Shown in pieces: positions 16,085-24,780 of a stretch of 64,000 nucleotides of DNA. The DNA comes from an uncultured Muribaculaceae bacterium (GTDB lineage Bacteria > Bacteroidota > Bacteroidia > Bacteroidales > Muribaculaceae). The translations under genes were made by a program, and so were the position numbers. The stretch is from assembly GCA_902494515.1 (NCBI GenBank), contig CABUTS010000001.1, positions 1-64,000 of the forward strand. The letters run 5' to 3'. Under the pieces are notes generated by a model, which saw nothing but the letters and a program-made list of their open reading frames with translations, did not search any database and had not been told where the DNA came from. How positions within the stretch are numbered: position 1 is the stretch's first letter; each line of letters begins with the position of its first letter.

Positions 16085-16160
16085 TTCAGGAAATCAGGGA
16101 ATCCCGGATTCAGGGAATCAATGATTCTGTGATTTCGGAAATCACGACGCTGCGATTTGC
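16085..16160. repeat. Cluster of GATTC/GAATC mini-palindromes
   Basis: The 3' untranslated stretch of the lipoprotein gene holds repeated GATTCAGG(G)AATC-type blocks and the palindrome GTGATTTCGGAAATCAC at 16129-16145, bracketed by GCGTCAGCG and CGACGCTGC. No gene is present here. Confidence 0.55.
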
Positions 16161-16173
16161 TTTCTGGAAGTGA

Positions 16174-18234
16174 TCAGAAGTTGTCGGGGTCGGGTTCCAT
16201 GCCGATGAGCCATTCAGCGCTGATGCACTCGAACTTGGCGGGACCCACAACTTCGAACTCGGCCTTGCAGGGGAGTGTCTTGGAGCCGTTGTAGGCGTAG
16301 AAGTTGAGGGTGTAGATAACCTTCATTCCGGCGATGGGCTTGGCTTCGGGATAGAACTGGCCGAGCACTGCGGGGAAGACTTCGTTGGTGAAGTTGTCTT
16401 CCATGAAGTGAACGACTTCCTTGTCGGTCATACCTTCGAAACCGGCGGGGTACTGGTTGCGGGCGGAAGCAGCGCGGAGGTCGATGTTGTTCTGGTAAGC
16501 CGATGCACCGCAGTAGTAGTCGTTGTTGCCGTAGGAGGTAACCCAGAACTTGCCGGACTTGATGGAGGTGTCGCCAAGGGGCACGCACTTGTTCTCGTAA
16601 ACCCAGTCAACGCAGGCCTGATAGTAGGTAGCGGAGTAGGTCTGGCCCTTGCCGTAGGGGAGGGTGATGGTTACGTTGGGGTCGAACATCCATTTACCTT
16701 CGGCCATAACGAACTGCGAGGTCTCGGTCTGGACTCCCTTGAACTGGATCCACTCGGAGCCGTTGAACTTATAGTCGTCGCAGGCTGCGGAGCCGTTTGA
16801 GCCGATGTAGATCACATACTTCTCATCGTCGGCGGCGGCATAGGGGAAGGCGTTCTTCAGATATGCGGGCAGATAGTTCGCGGCGTTGCTCAGGCGGTCG
16901 GAGGTCATGCCCATTGCGGTGTAGTCGGCGCTCTGGAGCACGGCGAAACCGGCGGGCACAGCCCACTTGGAGCCGTCGAACTGATAGAGGGCATACTTTG
17001 TGACGGTCGGAACGGGAGCGGCCACGGTGCGGGCGCCCATCTTGGCGGGTTTGCCGGCAGCGGCCTGCTCCATCTTGTCAATCACGAAGTTGCAGTAGCG
17101 GGAGCCGGAGATGCTGATGAACCAACCGGTGATGGTCCAGTTGGAGCCGTCGGTCAGCAGGGCCTTCTGCTCGTCGGAAGCGTAGTAGACGGAACCCTTG
17201 GCGGTCTCGGCGCCGGCAACCTCGATGTTGATGTTGTTGCCGGAAACCACTACTTTGCCGGAAATCTGGGCGTATACGGCGGTCTGGTCGGCCGGACGGG
17301 AGAGCACGGCATCGAGGGCAGCGCCGTCCAAAACCACGGGAGCGGGGAAGGTGTATTCCTGAGTCCCCACTACGGTGATTTCAGCGCCTGCGGCAATCTG
17401 GAGGTTACCCTTGTAGGAGGTAGCCTCGCCGACGAGGGTCATCTGGGTGCCGATGGGGTAGAGGTTGCGGTCGAAGCCGTTGCCGCAGTAAACGAAGATG
17501 GAGCCGGAGTTGTCGGTCAGCACGAAGCCGCAGCCGCAGACACCGCCGACAACACCGTTGATTTCAGCGCCGTCACCGGCAGCGATGTCGCCGATGACAT
17601 CGGAGAGCTCGAACGCGGGGGTGTCACCGCCGCCTACGTTACCGAAGACGGGGTTGACGGAAGCCTCCTGATAGCTTACTAAGGCGTAGGCATTGGCCTC
17701 GGCATCGGGCAGCGCCTCCTTGAGGTAGGCGGGGAGGAAACGCGAGGCGGGTTTCTCGGGGGCGAAACCGTCGATGTAGTTGTCGTCGCTCTCCCAGACG
17801 GAAGCCTGATAGAAGTCGGTCCCTACGGTGGTGAGGGTTGCGCCGGCGCTTTCGGTGACAGCCTCGGGCATCCCTACGGAGTTGTTATATGTGAGGCGAA
17901 CGGAGGAACCGTTGGTGAAGGTGTAGTATTTCGAGGCGAGGAACGCGGGGACGTAGGTTGCGGCGTCGATTTTCTCGGTGAAATACTTGTTGCCCGAAAG
18001 CGCCGCCAGGGCCTGGGCGTCGCCGGCTTTCTCGGCGATTTCCTTGTTGGTTTTGTTTCCGGCGATTGTGGCGTAGTCAGCGTCGGTCAGGGTATATTCA
18101 ATGGTCTCGACCTGGGTGGGTTTGAAAGTGTCGTCGAAACCGTCGAGCTTATCGTTCCAAGCGTTTTCGTCACAACCGGTCAGCGCTGCCATGGCGCCGA
18201 AAGCCAGGAACGGGAGAAAAATTTTCTTGTTCAT
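16174..18234 (-). CDS. Large lipoprotein partner of the TonB receptor, function unknown
   Basis: A 686-residue lipoprotein with signal and lipobox ending AALTGC (Cys about residue 21). Residues about 210-380 contain a stretch (INGVVGGVCGCGFVLTDNSG, then YPIGTQMTLVGEATSYKGNL) that reads like an OB-fold domain of the type found in Bacteroidetes surface lipoproteins. A segment with a repeated style (ASRFLPAYLKEALPDAEANAY and NYLPAYLKNAFPYAAADDEK) occurs before and after it, suggesting an internal duplication around the central domain. It lies 20 bases downstream of a TonB-dependent receptor and is presumably its surface-exposed partner. The ligand is not known. Confidence 0.75.
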   Translation of the reverse strand: MNKKIFLPFLAFGAMAALTGCDENAWNDKLDGFDDTFKPTQVETIEYTLTDADYATIAGNKTNKEIAEKAGDAQALAALSGNKYFTEKIDAATYVPAFLASKYYTFTNGSSVRLTYNNSVGMPEAVTESAGATLTTVGTDFYQASVWESDDNYIDGFAPEKPASRFLPAYLKEALPDAEANAYALVSYQEASVNPVFGNVGGGDTPAFELSDVIGDIAAGDGAEINGVVGGVCGCGFVLTDNSGSIFVYCGNGFDRNLYPIGTQMTLVGEATSYKGNLQIAAGAEITVVGTQEYTFPAPVVLDGAALDAVLSRPADQTAVYAQISGKVVVSGNNINIEVAGAETAKGSVYYASDEQKALLTDGSNWTITGWFISISGSRYCNFVIDKMEQAAAGKPAKMGARTVAAPVPTVTKYALYQFDGSKWAVPAGFAVLQSADYTAMGMTSDRLSNAANYLPAYLKNAFPYAAADDEKYVIYIGSNGSAACDDYKFNGSEWIQFKGVQTETSQFVMAEGKWMFDPNVTITLPYGKGQTYSATYYQACVDWVYENKCVPLGDTSIKSGKFWVTSYGNNDYYCGASAYQNNIDLRAASARNQYPAGFEGMTDKEVVHFMEDNFTNEVFPAVLGQFYPEAKPIAGMKVIYTLNFYAYNGSKTLPCKAEFEVVGPAKFECISAEWLIGMEPDPDNF

Positions 18235-18254
18235 CGTGGTGGTTGCTTTTGGGG

Positions 18255-21002
18255 TTAGAAGTTAAGACGGAGCTTGATGGCATAAGTGCGGCCGAAGGAG
18301 TAGAACACGCGGTAAACGTTGTCCCATTCGCCGTCGACGCCCATGTCGTTGTAGCAGTTCATCACGTAGTGGTAGTTGCAGAGGTTGTAGACGTTACCGC
18401 TGATGCGGGCCTTGACGTTGCCGACATTGAAGCTGTAGCTTGCCGAGAGGTCGAGCTGGTTGCCCCAGGGAATCCGCCAGGGATTTGCAACCTCGAGGGG
18501 CTTGTTGGGTACGAGCGAGGAGGTGTTGATCTGATAGTCGGAGTAGTTGCGGGCGTGGAATGTCCAGTCGGCGGCCAGACGCCATCCCTTGAAGGGATAG
18601 AATGTAGCGCCGAGGGCACCGGTTGTCATGGCGGAGCCGCCGACCTTCACACCCTTCTGCATCAGTTCGGCCGAGAGGTGGTCGGCAGCCATGATGCCGC
18701 TGGCGGGGGTACCGGCGAGGTCAGCGATGGGGAAACCGCCGGGGCCGTAGAAGTAACCGGTGGGGTTGGATGCCCATTCGTAGTCGCCGACGGAAATCAT
18801 ACCGTCGAGTTTGAACCAGCTGACGGGCTGGAATACGGCCGCGACTTCGACACCCATGTGGCGGGCGTTAACGCCGGTCATGTTGAAGGAGCCGAACTGA
18901 CCGGAGTATTCCCCTTCCATGTTGACCGAGCGGGTTGTGGTCTTGTCGAGCCACTTGGTGTAGTAGGCGTTGAAGTCAACGGAGAAGATGGGGGAGTGGT
19001 AGCCGTAGCCGAGTTCGAACGACCAGATTTTCTCGTTGGTGGGGTGAGGGTTCACCATGTTGGAGTTCTGGGAGTTCAGGAACACACCGTAGCTGAAGAA
19101 GGGAACACGGCTGATGTAGCCGGCGTTGAAGAATACATTGTTGTGGCGGTCGATGTTGTAGTTTGCACCGACTTTCACGTTGCCGCCGATGAAGTTCTTC
19201 CATGGGCTCTTGGAGTGAGCCTTGTCGGCGTAGAAGTGCTCGATACGGCGGACGCCGGTGTTGTTGACGGCACCGGAGAGAACGAGGTTGAGGGCGCGGT
19301 CGAGCATGGTGTACTCAGCCTGGGCGAAGATACCCTCGTTGTGGGTCTCGCCGTCGTAGTTGCGGTAGACGACGTCGCCGACACCGAGTTTCTGGTTGAC
19401 CCATGCGGTGTTGTTCTTGTTGTAGACAGCCGAGAGGTCGGGCTGTACGCGCGAGCGGTAGTAGTCGTCGATGTAGTAATCGCCGTTGAAGAGGTCCACG
19501 ATTTCAGCCTTGTGGAAAGCCTTATAGTAGCGCATGTCGATACCGCCGGTGATGTTCAGCTTGTTGTCGAGCATCGAGCGCTTGTAGGTGGAGACAAGAC
19601 CGTACCAGTTATGGGAGTTGATGTTGTCGGCCAGAACCATGTTTGAACCGGTTTCGGATTCCTGGTTCATGATCTGGACCTTGTCGTAGGCGAAGGTGCC
19701 GTCGGGGTTGCGGAAGGCGGTGTTGAGCACGCCGTTGCTGCAGCCGTACCATGAGTCGCCGGAGATGCTGATGCCGTTGTACTTGACCGAGCGGCCCATA
19801 CCCTTGTAACCGCCGCCGTTGGCGAAGGAGGCGTAGAGGACGGTCGACAGCGACGAGAAGTCATCGATCTGCCAGATATGGTTCAGCGAGAGCTGAGGCT
19901 TATGGTAGTGGTTGAAGTTGGCGCCGGTTGACTTCTGACCGTTCAGGAGGTAACCGAACGAGGGGTTGTAGCGGTACTGGCTCTTGCCGTCCATGTACTG
20001 CTTGGCGGTGGTGGCCCATCCCTCGATGGTCAGACCGTCGTAGGAGGAGCGCTGGGCGTGTTCCTGGGGAGCGCCGAACGCGGTGAACGACAGCTGATGA
20101 CGCTCGTTGATGCGCTTGGAAACGTTAATGAAGTAGTTGTAGGAGGTGTACCATGTGCCCTGCACATAGTTGTTGTCGCTCCACTTTTTCGAGCCGAGGA
20201 TTGTTACGGCCCATCCGTTCTTCATCATGCCGGTGGAGAGCTTGATACCCATCTGGTTCATGCCGTCGTTGCCGAGGCCGTACCATACGGAACCGCCCTT
20301 CTGGGCGTCGAGGCTCTGGGTGGTGATATTGATGGTACCGCCGACCGAGGGGCTGGAGAGCAGACCGGCACCGAGACCGCGCTGGGTCTGGATGCTGGAG
20401 GCCACGTCGCTCAGACCGGCCCAGTTGCTCCAGTAAACGCCGCCCCATTCCATATCGTTGATAGGAATACCGTTGATGACGACAGCGACGTTTTCGCTCT
20501 TGAAGCCGCGCATGTTGGTCTTGGCGTCGCCGAAACCGCCGCCGTCGCGGGTCGTCCACACGCCGGGGGTAGTTTTCAGGATTTCAGGGAATTCCTGGTT
20601 GCCGAGCTTGAAGTCGATGTCGGCGGCGTTGACCTGCGACAGGGCCACGGGGGTCTCGCGGGTGCGGGCGATCGACTGGGTTACAACGACGTCGGCCAGC
20701 ATCTGGGATTCAACCTCGAGGGATACTGTCCCGACGAAAGGCTTTGCGGGAACCTTTACGGTCTTGTAGCCGATGAAGCTGATGGCGAGTTCCTTGGTGC
20801 CGGCGGGCACCTGCACTTTGAACTTACCGTCGATGTCGGTGACGCCGAGCGCCTGACCGGAGCCGGTGGATACGGTGGCGCCGGTGACGGGCTCATTGAC
20901 CTCATCGAGAACTGTTCCAATTGACGTGAAAGCGCCGGTAGCGGCAAAGGCCACGATGTTGGCCAGCCACAGCGCAATCAATGTTGAAAGAAGTTTCCTC
21001 AT
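18255..21002 (-). CDS. TonB-dependent outer-membrane receptor
   Basis: An energy-coupled outer-membrane importer of 915 residues. In order: signal peptide (1 to about 20), a carboxypeptidase-regulatory-like domain (about 28-110, with GTVLDEVNEPVTGATVS), a plug domain (about 115-230, with INGIPINDMEWGGVYWSNWAG) and a 22-strand-type barrel ending in the aromatic YAIKLRLNF. No SusD-like partner follows; instead a large OB-fold-like lipoprotein does. The cargo cannot be read from the sequence. Short 23-base repeats precede the gene, and no TAnnTTTG promoter is evident. Confidence 0.9.
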   Translation of the reverse strand: MRKLLSTLIALWLANIVAFAATGAFTSIGTVLDEVNEPVTGATVSTGSGQALGVTDIDGKFKVQVPAGTKELAISFIGYKTVKVPAKPFVGTVSLEVESQMLADVVVTQSIARTRETPVALSQVNAADIDFKLGNQEFPEILKTTPGVWTTRDGGGFGDAKTNMRGFKSENVAVVINGIPINDMEWGGVYWSNWAGLSDVASSIQTQRGLGAGLLSSPSVGGTINITTQSLDAQKGGSVWYGLGNDGMNQMGIKLSTGMMKNGWAVTILGSKKWSDNNYVQGTWYTSYNYFINVSKRINERHQLSFTAFGAPQEHAQRSSYDGLTIEGWATTAKQYMDGKSQYRYNPSFGYLLNGQKSTGANFNHYHKPQLSLNHIWQIDDFSSLSTVLYASFANGGGYKGMGRSVKYNGISISGDSWYGCSNGVLNTAFRNPDGTFAYDKVQIMNQESETGSNMVLADNINSHNWYGLVSTYKRSMLDNKLNITGGIDMRYYKAFHKAEIVDLFNGDYYIDDYYRSRVQPDLSAVYNKNNTAWVNQKLGVGDVVYRNYDGETHNEGIFAQAEYTMLDRALNLVLSGAVNNTGVRRIEHFYADKAHSKSPWKNFIGGNVKVGANYNIDRHNNVFFNAGYISRVPFFSYGVFLNSQNSNMVNPHPTNEKIWSFELGYGYHSPIFSVDFNAYYTKWLDKTTTRSVNMEGEYSGQFGSFNMTGVNARHMGVEVAAVFQPVSWFKLDGMISVGDYEWASNPTGYFYGPGGFPIADLAGTPASGIMAADHLSAELMQKGVKVGGSAMTTGALGATFYPFKGWRLAADWTFHARNYSDYQINTSSLVPNKPLEVANPWRIPWGNQLDLSASYSFNVGNVKARISGNVYNLCNYHYVMNCYNDMGVDGEWDNVYRVFYSFGRTYAIKLRLNF

Positions 21003-21034
21003 TGTGTTGTAAGAAATGGTTAGTGATATATCGT

Positions 21035-21090
21035 TTGGATTATTCTCTGTGGGATAGTTGGATTATTCTCTGTGATGGATTATTCCAGAT
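21035..21090. repeat. 23-bp tandem repeat upstream of the TonB receptor
   Basis: TTGGATTATTCTCTGTG occurs at 21035-21051 and 21058-21074, with a partial third copy (GGATTATTC) at 21077-21085. The array begins 33 bases before the receptor ATG. Confidence 0.75.
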
Positions 21091-21133
21091 GATTGGTTAT
21101 CCTCGGTGAAGGACTGTCGGGTGGGGCGAAGGT

Positions 21134-22264
21134 CTATTTCTCCACAATGTTGCGGAGGTCCCGGGCAGCCTCGGCGCGGGCTGCCGGGGGGAGGCCGTTG
21201 TCGCCGCGGATGATGTACTGGTCGTAGTAGGAGAGGAACAGGGTGGTGAGGGGCAGGGCTATGATCATTCCGATCATCCCGAACAGCGAGCCCCAGATCG
21301 AGAGGCTCAGCAGTATGATGGCGGGGTTGAGGCCCATTGCTTTGCCCATGATTTTCGGGGTGAGGAAAAGGTCGGCGACAATCTGCACCACAACCACCAC
21401 GGCTATGCAGCTGCCGAACTGTGTCCAGAAATCATGGGTGCCGACGGCGGCGTCGAGCAGGCAGAGCAGCGTCATAGGTATCAGGATTATGAACTGGCAG
21501 TAGGGAATCATGAACAGCACCCCGGCCGAGAGCCCGAGAATCAGTGCCAACGGGAGGTCGCAGAGGCTGAATCCGACGGCATAAATCGCAGCCACGAAGC
21601 AGGCTATGAGCGCTTGACCGCGGAAGTAGTGGTTCATGGATTCCTTGATGTCGTTGCCGAGCTTGTAGCAGATGTTGCGGAAACGCGGGGGCACCATCAG
21701 CTTGAAACCGTGCATCAGACGGTCGTAGTCAAGCATAATAAATATGGTGTAAAGTATCCCCATGAGCCAGGAGACGATTCCGAGAATCACACTCCAGCCG
21801 CCGGTAATCACCGGAATGAACCGGTCGATGATGGTGTCGAAGTCCTGCTGGAGCATGGTCTTGGCCAGCTGGTCGAAGTCGATGTAGCGGCGGAGGAACT
21901 GGTGGAGCTCTTCGGGGACGAACTGAATCGGCATCTGGCTTGAGGCGTAGCGGTCGAAAATCGAGCCTATCCGGTGAAATTCGCCGATAATCGAGGGGAC
22001 GCAGAAGTATGCGAGAATACCGAAGAAGAGCAGCGCCTCGAAAAGTGTGACGAAAACAGCGGGGATACGCCCTTTCAGCCGCAGGAGCGTGCGGTTATAT
22101 TGCACGAACGGCTCAAACAGGTATGCCACCAGACAGGCTACGCAGAAGGGCAGAAGCACATCCTTGAGCAGGCCGATAAGCCAGATGACAAAAGCGAAAA
22201 TCGCACATCCGATCAGGAGGCGGACTACACGGTCGAATGTGAAAGGACGCGGTTGAGAGTGCAT
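21134..22264 (-). CDS. AI-2E family membrane transporter
   Basis: A polytopic inner-membrane protein of the AI-2E/PerM (UPF0118) family, 376 residues. The usual pattern is present: two or three N-terminal spans, a soluble middle loop (about 75-155), then a hydrophobic C-terminal half with the family segments GLSAGVLFMIPYCQF near 240-254, LTPKIMGKAMGLNP near 300-313 and the last span ending LPLTTLFLSYYDQ. Family members are described as small-molecule or ion exporters; the substrate here is unknown. It lies upstream of the receptor operon on the same strand, 131 bases away. Confidence 0.88.
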   Translation of the reverse strand: MHSQPRPFTFDRVVRLLIGCAIFAFVIWLIGLLKDVLLPFCVACLVAYLFEPFVQYNRTLLRLKGRIPAVFVTLFEALLFFGILAYFCVPSIIGEFHRIGSIFDRYASSQMPIQFVPEELHQFLRRYIDFDQLAKTMLQQDFDTIIDRFIPVITGGWSVILGIVSWLMGILYTIFIMLDYDRLMHGFKLMVPPRFRNICYKLGNDIKESMNHYFRGQALIACFVAAIYAVGFSLCDLPLALILGLSAGVLFMIPYCQFIILIPMTLLCLLDAAVGTHDFWTQFGSCIAVVVVVQIVADLFLTPKIMGKAMGLNPAIILLSLSIWGSLFGMIGMIIALPLTTLFLSYYDQYIIRGDNGLPPAARAEAARDLRNIVEK

Positions 22265-22328
22265 AGATTGGCAGATTGGTGTAGGCAGACAAGTGTCTGA
22301 GGGAGGGATTCGGGGGTTGTCTGCGGTG

Positions 22329-22336
22329 CAAAGTTA
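22329..22336 (-). promoter_or_regulatory. Promoter -7 box of the AI-2E family gene
   Basis: TAACTTTG on the minus strand, 65 bases before the ATG; no clear -33 box. Confidence 0.5.
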
Positions 22337-22380
22337 ACAATTTTTAGTGAAATAAAGCCTTTTCGCCCGAATATTTTTGC

Positions 22381-22388
22381 TAATTTTG
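22381..22388 (+). promoter_or_regulatory. Promoter -7 box of the nucleoside permease
   Basis: TAATTTTG, 57 bases before the ATG at 22446. The upstream region is T-rich but has no exact TTTG at the right spacing. Confidence 0.45.
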
Positions 22389-22445
22389 TGAAAAGTTTTT
22401 CAAAGGCTACAAAGAAAAGTAAATTCACGCCTCATTTTTTCTACG

Positions 22446-23837
22446 ATGAAATCAATAAAAGCCAGGCTTGCGGGCCTCAGTTTCTTGGAATTTGCCGTCT
22501 GGGGTTCCTACCTTGTGTCGATGGGGATGTTCCTCGGCGCAATCGGTCTCGGCAGCCGGATTTATTTGTTCTACATGGTTCAGGGTCTGGTGTCCCTGAT
22601 AATGCCCGCGCTGGTGGGAATCATCGCCGACCGGTGGATTCCGGCGCAGCGCACACTGTCGCTCTGCCATCTGATCGCCGGCCTGAGCATGTGTGCGGCC
22701 GGCGTTTACGCCATGAGCTCCCTGCCCGACGGGTGGAGCCAGATGTCGCCCGGCGACCTCGCCGGTTATGTTGAGTTCGGTCCGCTGTTCACGCTCTACA
22801 CCATATCCGTAGCGTTCTATATGCCTACAATCGGTCTGACTAACTCCGTGGCTTTCAATGCTCTGGAGAAAAACGGCCTCGACACCGTCAGGGATTTCCC
22901 CCCGATCCGAGTGTTCGGCACCGTAGGTTTCATCGTGGCCGAGCTGCTGATCAACTTCGTGGAAATCGACGGACTCACCATCCAGATGAGCTACACCCAG
23001 TTCATCACCTCGGCGCTCTTCTCGCTGGTGATGGCAACTTACTCCCTGACAATGCCCAACTGCCCGGTCGACAAGTCGAAGGGTAAATCGTTCTCGCAGG
23101 CTCTCGGTCTGGACGCCTTCAAGCTGTTCAAGGACCGGAGGATGGCGATTTTCTTCATCTTTTCGATGCTCCTTGGCGTTTCGCTCCAGATAACCAACGG
23201 CTACGGCACGAGCTTCATCGAACAGTTCAGCAACATCCCCGAATATGCCGGCGGTCTGCTTGACGGCTGGTTCGCCAAGAACCCGACGGCGCTGATTTCC
23301 CTCTCGCAGTGCGCCGAAGCCTGCTGCATCCTGCTGATTCCGTACTTCATGAAACGCTTCGGAATCAAGGGAGTGATGCTCATTGCTATGTTTGCCTGGG
23401 TGCTTCGCTTCGGATTCTTCGGAATCGGCGACACCAATATGCCGGGTATCATCTTCCTGATTCTCAGCTGCATAGTTTACGGCGTGGCGTTCGACTTCTT
23501 CAATGTCTCGGGCGGCATCTACGTAGACCAGCAGACCGATCCGAAGCTGCGCTCGTCGGCTCAGGGTCTGTTTATGATGATGACCAACGGTGTCGGCGCA
23601 TCGCTCGGCACCTTCATCGCCGGCGAGTTCGTAATGAACAAGTTAGTGTTCGCGATACCCGAAACACAAGTGGTGGAGCGTCTGCACGGCTGGCATGAGG
23701 CATGGCTGATATTCGCCGCCTACGCACTGGTGGTATTCGTTCTCTTCTTCTTCATCTTCGAGGCTCCCAAGAAGCATGCCGTCGGGAAGAAAGAGGAGGA
23801 GAAAACCGCCGCTCTCCCTATCAACGACGAAATCTGA
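22446..23837 (+). CDS. Nucleoside:H+ symporter, NupG-like MFS permease
   Basis: A 12-span MFS transporter of 463 residues, closest in style to NupG/XapB nucleoside permeases: N-terminal LSFLEFAVWGSYLVSMGMFL, the loop VGIIADRWIPAQR near 58-70, and DFFNVSGGIYVDQQTDP near 352-368. It probably imports nucleosides for salvage, consistent with udk elsewhere in the window though not adjacent. It is followed 13 bases later by rsmE, so the two are likely co-transcribed. Confidence 0.88.
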   Translation: MKSIKARLAGLSFLEFAVWGSYLVSMGMFLGAIGLGSRIYLFYMVQGLVSLIMPALVGIIADRWIPAQRTLSLCHLIAGLSMCAAGVYAMSSLPDGWSQMSPGDLAGYVEFGPLFTLYTISVAFYMPTIGLTNSVAFNALEKNGLDTVRDFPPIRVFGTVGFIVAELLINFVEIDGLTIQMSYTQFITSALFSLVMATYSLTMPNCPVDKSKGKSFSQALGLDAFKLFKDRRMAIFFIFSMLLGVSLQITNGYGTSFIEQFSNIPEYAGGLLDGWFAKNPTALISLSQCAEACCILLIPYFMKRFGIKGVMLIAMFAWVLRFGFFGIGDTNMPGIIFLILSCIVYGVAFDFFNVSGGIYVDQQTDPKLRSSAQGLFMMMTNGVGASLGTFIAGEFVMNKLVFAIPETQVVERLHGWHEAWLIFAAYALVVFVLFFFIFEAPKKHAVGKKEEEKTAALPINDEI

Positions 23838-23850
23838 CCCCTGACTGCCG

Positions 23851-24558
23851 ATGATACGCTTTTATTGCCCTGATATTGAATCGAATCCGGTGATGCCGGA
23901 GGTGGAGTCGGGCCACTGTGTGCGCGTGCTGCGCCATGAGGTCGGCGACACCTTCGAGGTCGTCGACGGCAAGGGGAGCGTGTTCACCGTCCGTCTTGTC
24001 GAGGCCCATCCGAAACGGGCGATGGTGGAAATCGTCGACAAGAAAACTATCGAGCCTTACTGGCCCGGGCGGTTCATCCTCGCCGTTGCTCCGACCAAGA
24101 ACATCGACCGGATGGAATGGCTCGTGGAGAAGGCCACAGAGGTCGGGTTCAACGAGTTCGTGCCGCTGCTCTGCCGCTTCTCGGAGCGCCGGGAGTTGAA
24201 ACGCGAACGGCTGGAGAAAACCGCGGTCTCGGCGATGAAACAGAGCCTGAAGGCTGCGCTCCCCGAGGTGCGGGAGATGACTCCGTTCCGCAAGTTCGTG
24301 GAGCAGTATAGCTCTGTGGCGCAGAAGTTTGTGGCGTATTGCACCGATGACGGGGAGCGGCGGCTGCTCAGTCGCAGTTTCCGCCCCGGGGCAGACGCTG
24401 TGGTGCTCATCGGTCCTGAAGGTGACTTCTCGCCGGAGGAGATTCAGGCGGCGGTCGATGCCGGTTTCCAGCCGATATCGCTCGGCGACGCCCGTCTGCG
24501 CACCGAAACCGCCGCACTGACCGCCCTCGAAACCCTCCACATCATCAGCCAGTTATGA
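23851..24558 (+). CDS. rsmE: 16S rRNA (uracil-1498-N3)-methyltransferase
   Basis: Methylates U1498 of 16S rRNA in the assembled small subunit. The 235-residue product has the N-terminal PUA-like part (about 1-70) and the SPOUT methyltransferase knot, seen from LIGPEGDFSPEEI near 188-200 and ISLGDARLRTETAAL near 208-222, which form the SAM-binding knot. It follows the nucleoside permease closely. Its stop codon begins a set of short repeats. Confidence 0.93.
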   Translation: MIRFYCPDIESNPVMPEVESGHCVRVLRHEVGDTFEVVDGKGSVFTVRLVEAHPKRAMVEIVDKKTIEPYWPGRFILAVAPTKNIDRMEWLVEKATEVGFNEFVPLLCRFSERRELKRERLEKTAVSAMKQSLKAALPEVREMTPFRKFVEQYSSVAQKFVAYCTDDGERRLLSRSFRPGADAVVLIGPEGDFSPEEIQAAVDAGFQPISLGDARLRTETAALTALETLHIISQL

Positions 24559-24570
24559 TGGATGCATAAC

Positions 24571-24616
24571 AAAATGATGGTGGATGTTAGGACAAAATGA
24601 TGGTGGATGTCAGGAC
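24571..24616 (+). repeat. 23-bp tandem repeat following the rsmE stop
   Basis: Two 23-base units, 24571-24593 and 24594-24616, differ at one base and start AAAATGATGGTGGATGT. A degenerate copy, TATGATGGATGCATAAC, covers the stop codon (24556-24558). Confidence 0.8.
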
Positions 24617-24698
24617 ATAATGAAAAAAAATTTAGTGCAGACTGAACATATCGGCCGGAAATGCACTTTAAATAATGATACAATTTTTTACTCCTCTG

Positions 24699-24778
24699 GA
24701 ATTCGCGTTTTAAATCAGAAATTCGCGTTATAAATCAGAAAATCGCGTTATAAATCAGAAATTCACATTATAAATCAG
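24699..24778 (+). repeat. 20-bp tandem repeat, four units, ending two bases before an ATG
   Basis: Units start at 24699, 24719, 24739 and 24759, with form (G/A)A(A/T)TC(G/A)C(G/A)TT(T/A)TAAATCAG. All end TAAATCAG, and the last is followed by AT and the TPR gene ATG. The 20-base period is about two helical turns. Confidence 0.9.
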
Positions 24779-24780
24779 AT

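Noticed and set aside
24699..24778. CRISPR array
   Set aside because: The repeats are directly adjacent without spacers, only four units of 20 bases, and there are no cas genes. The other tandem arrays (10165, 40921) fail for the same reason.
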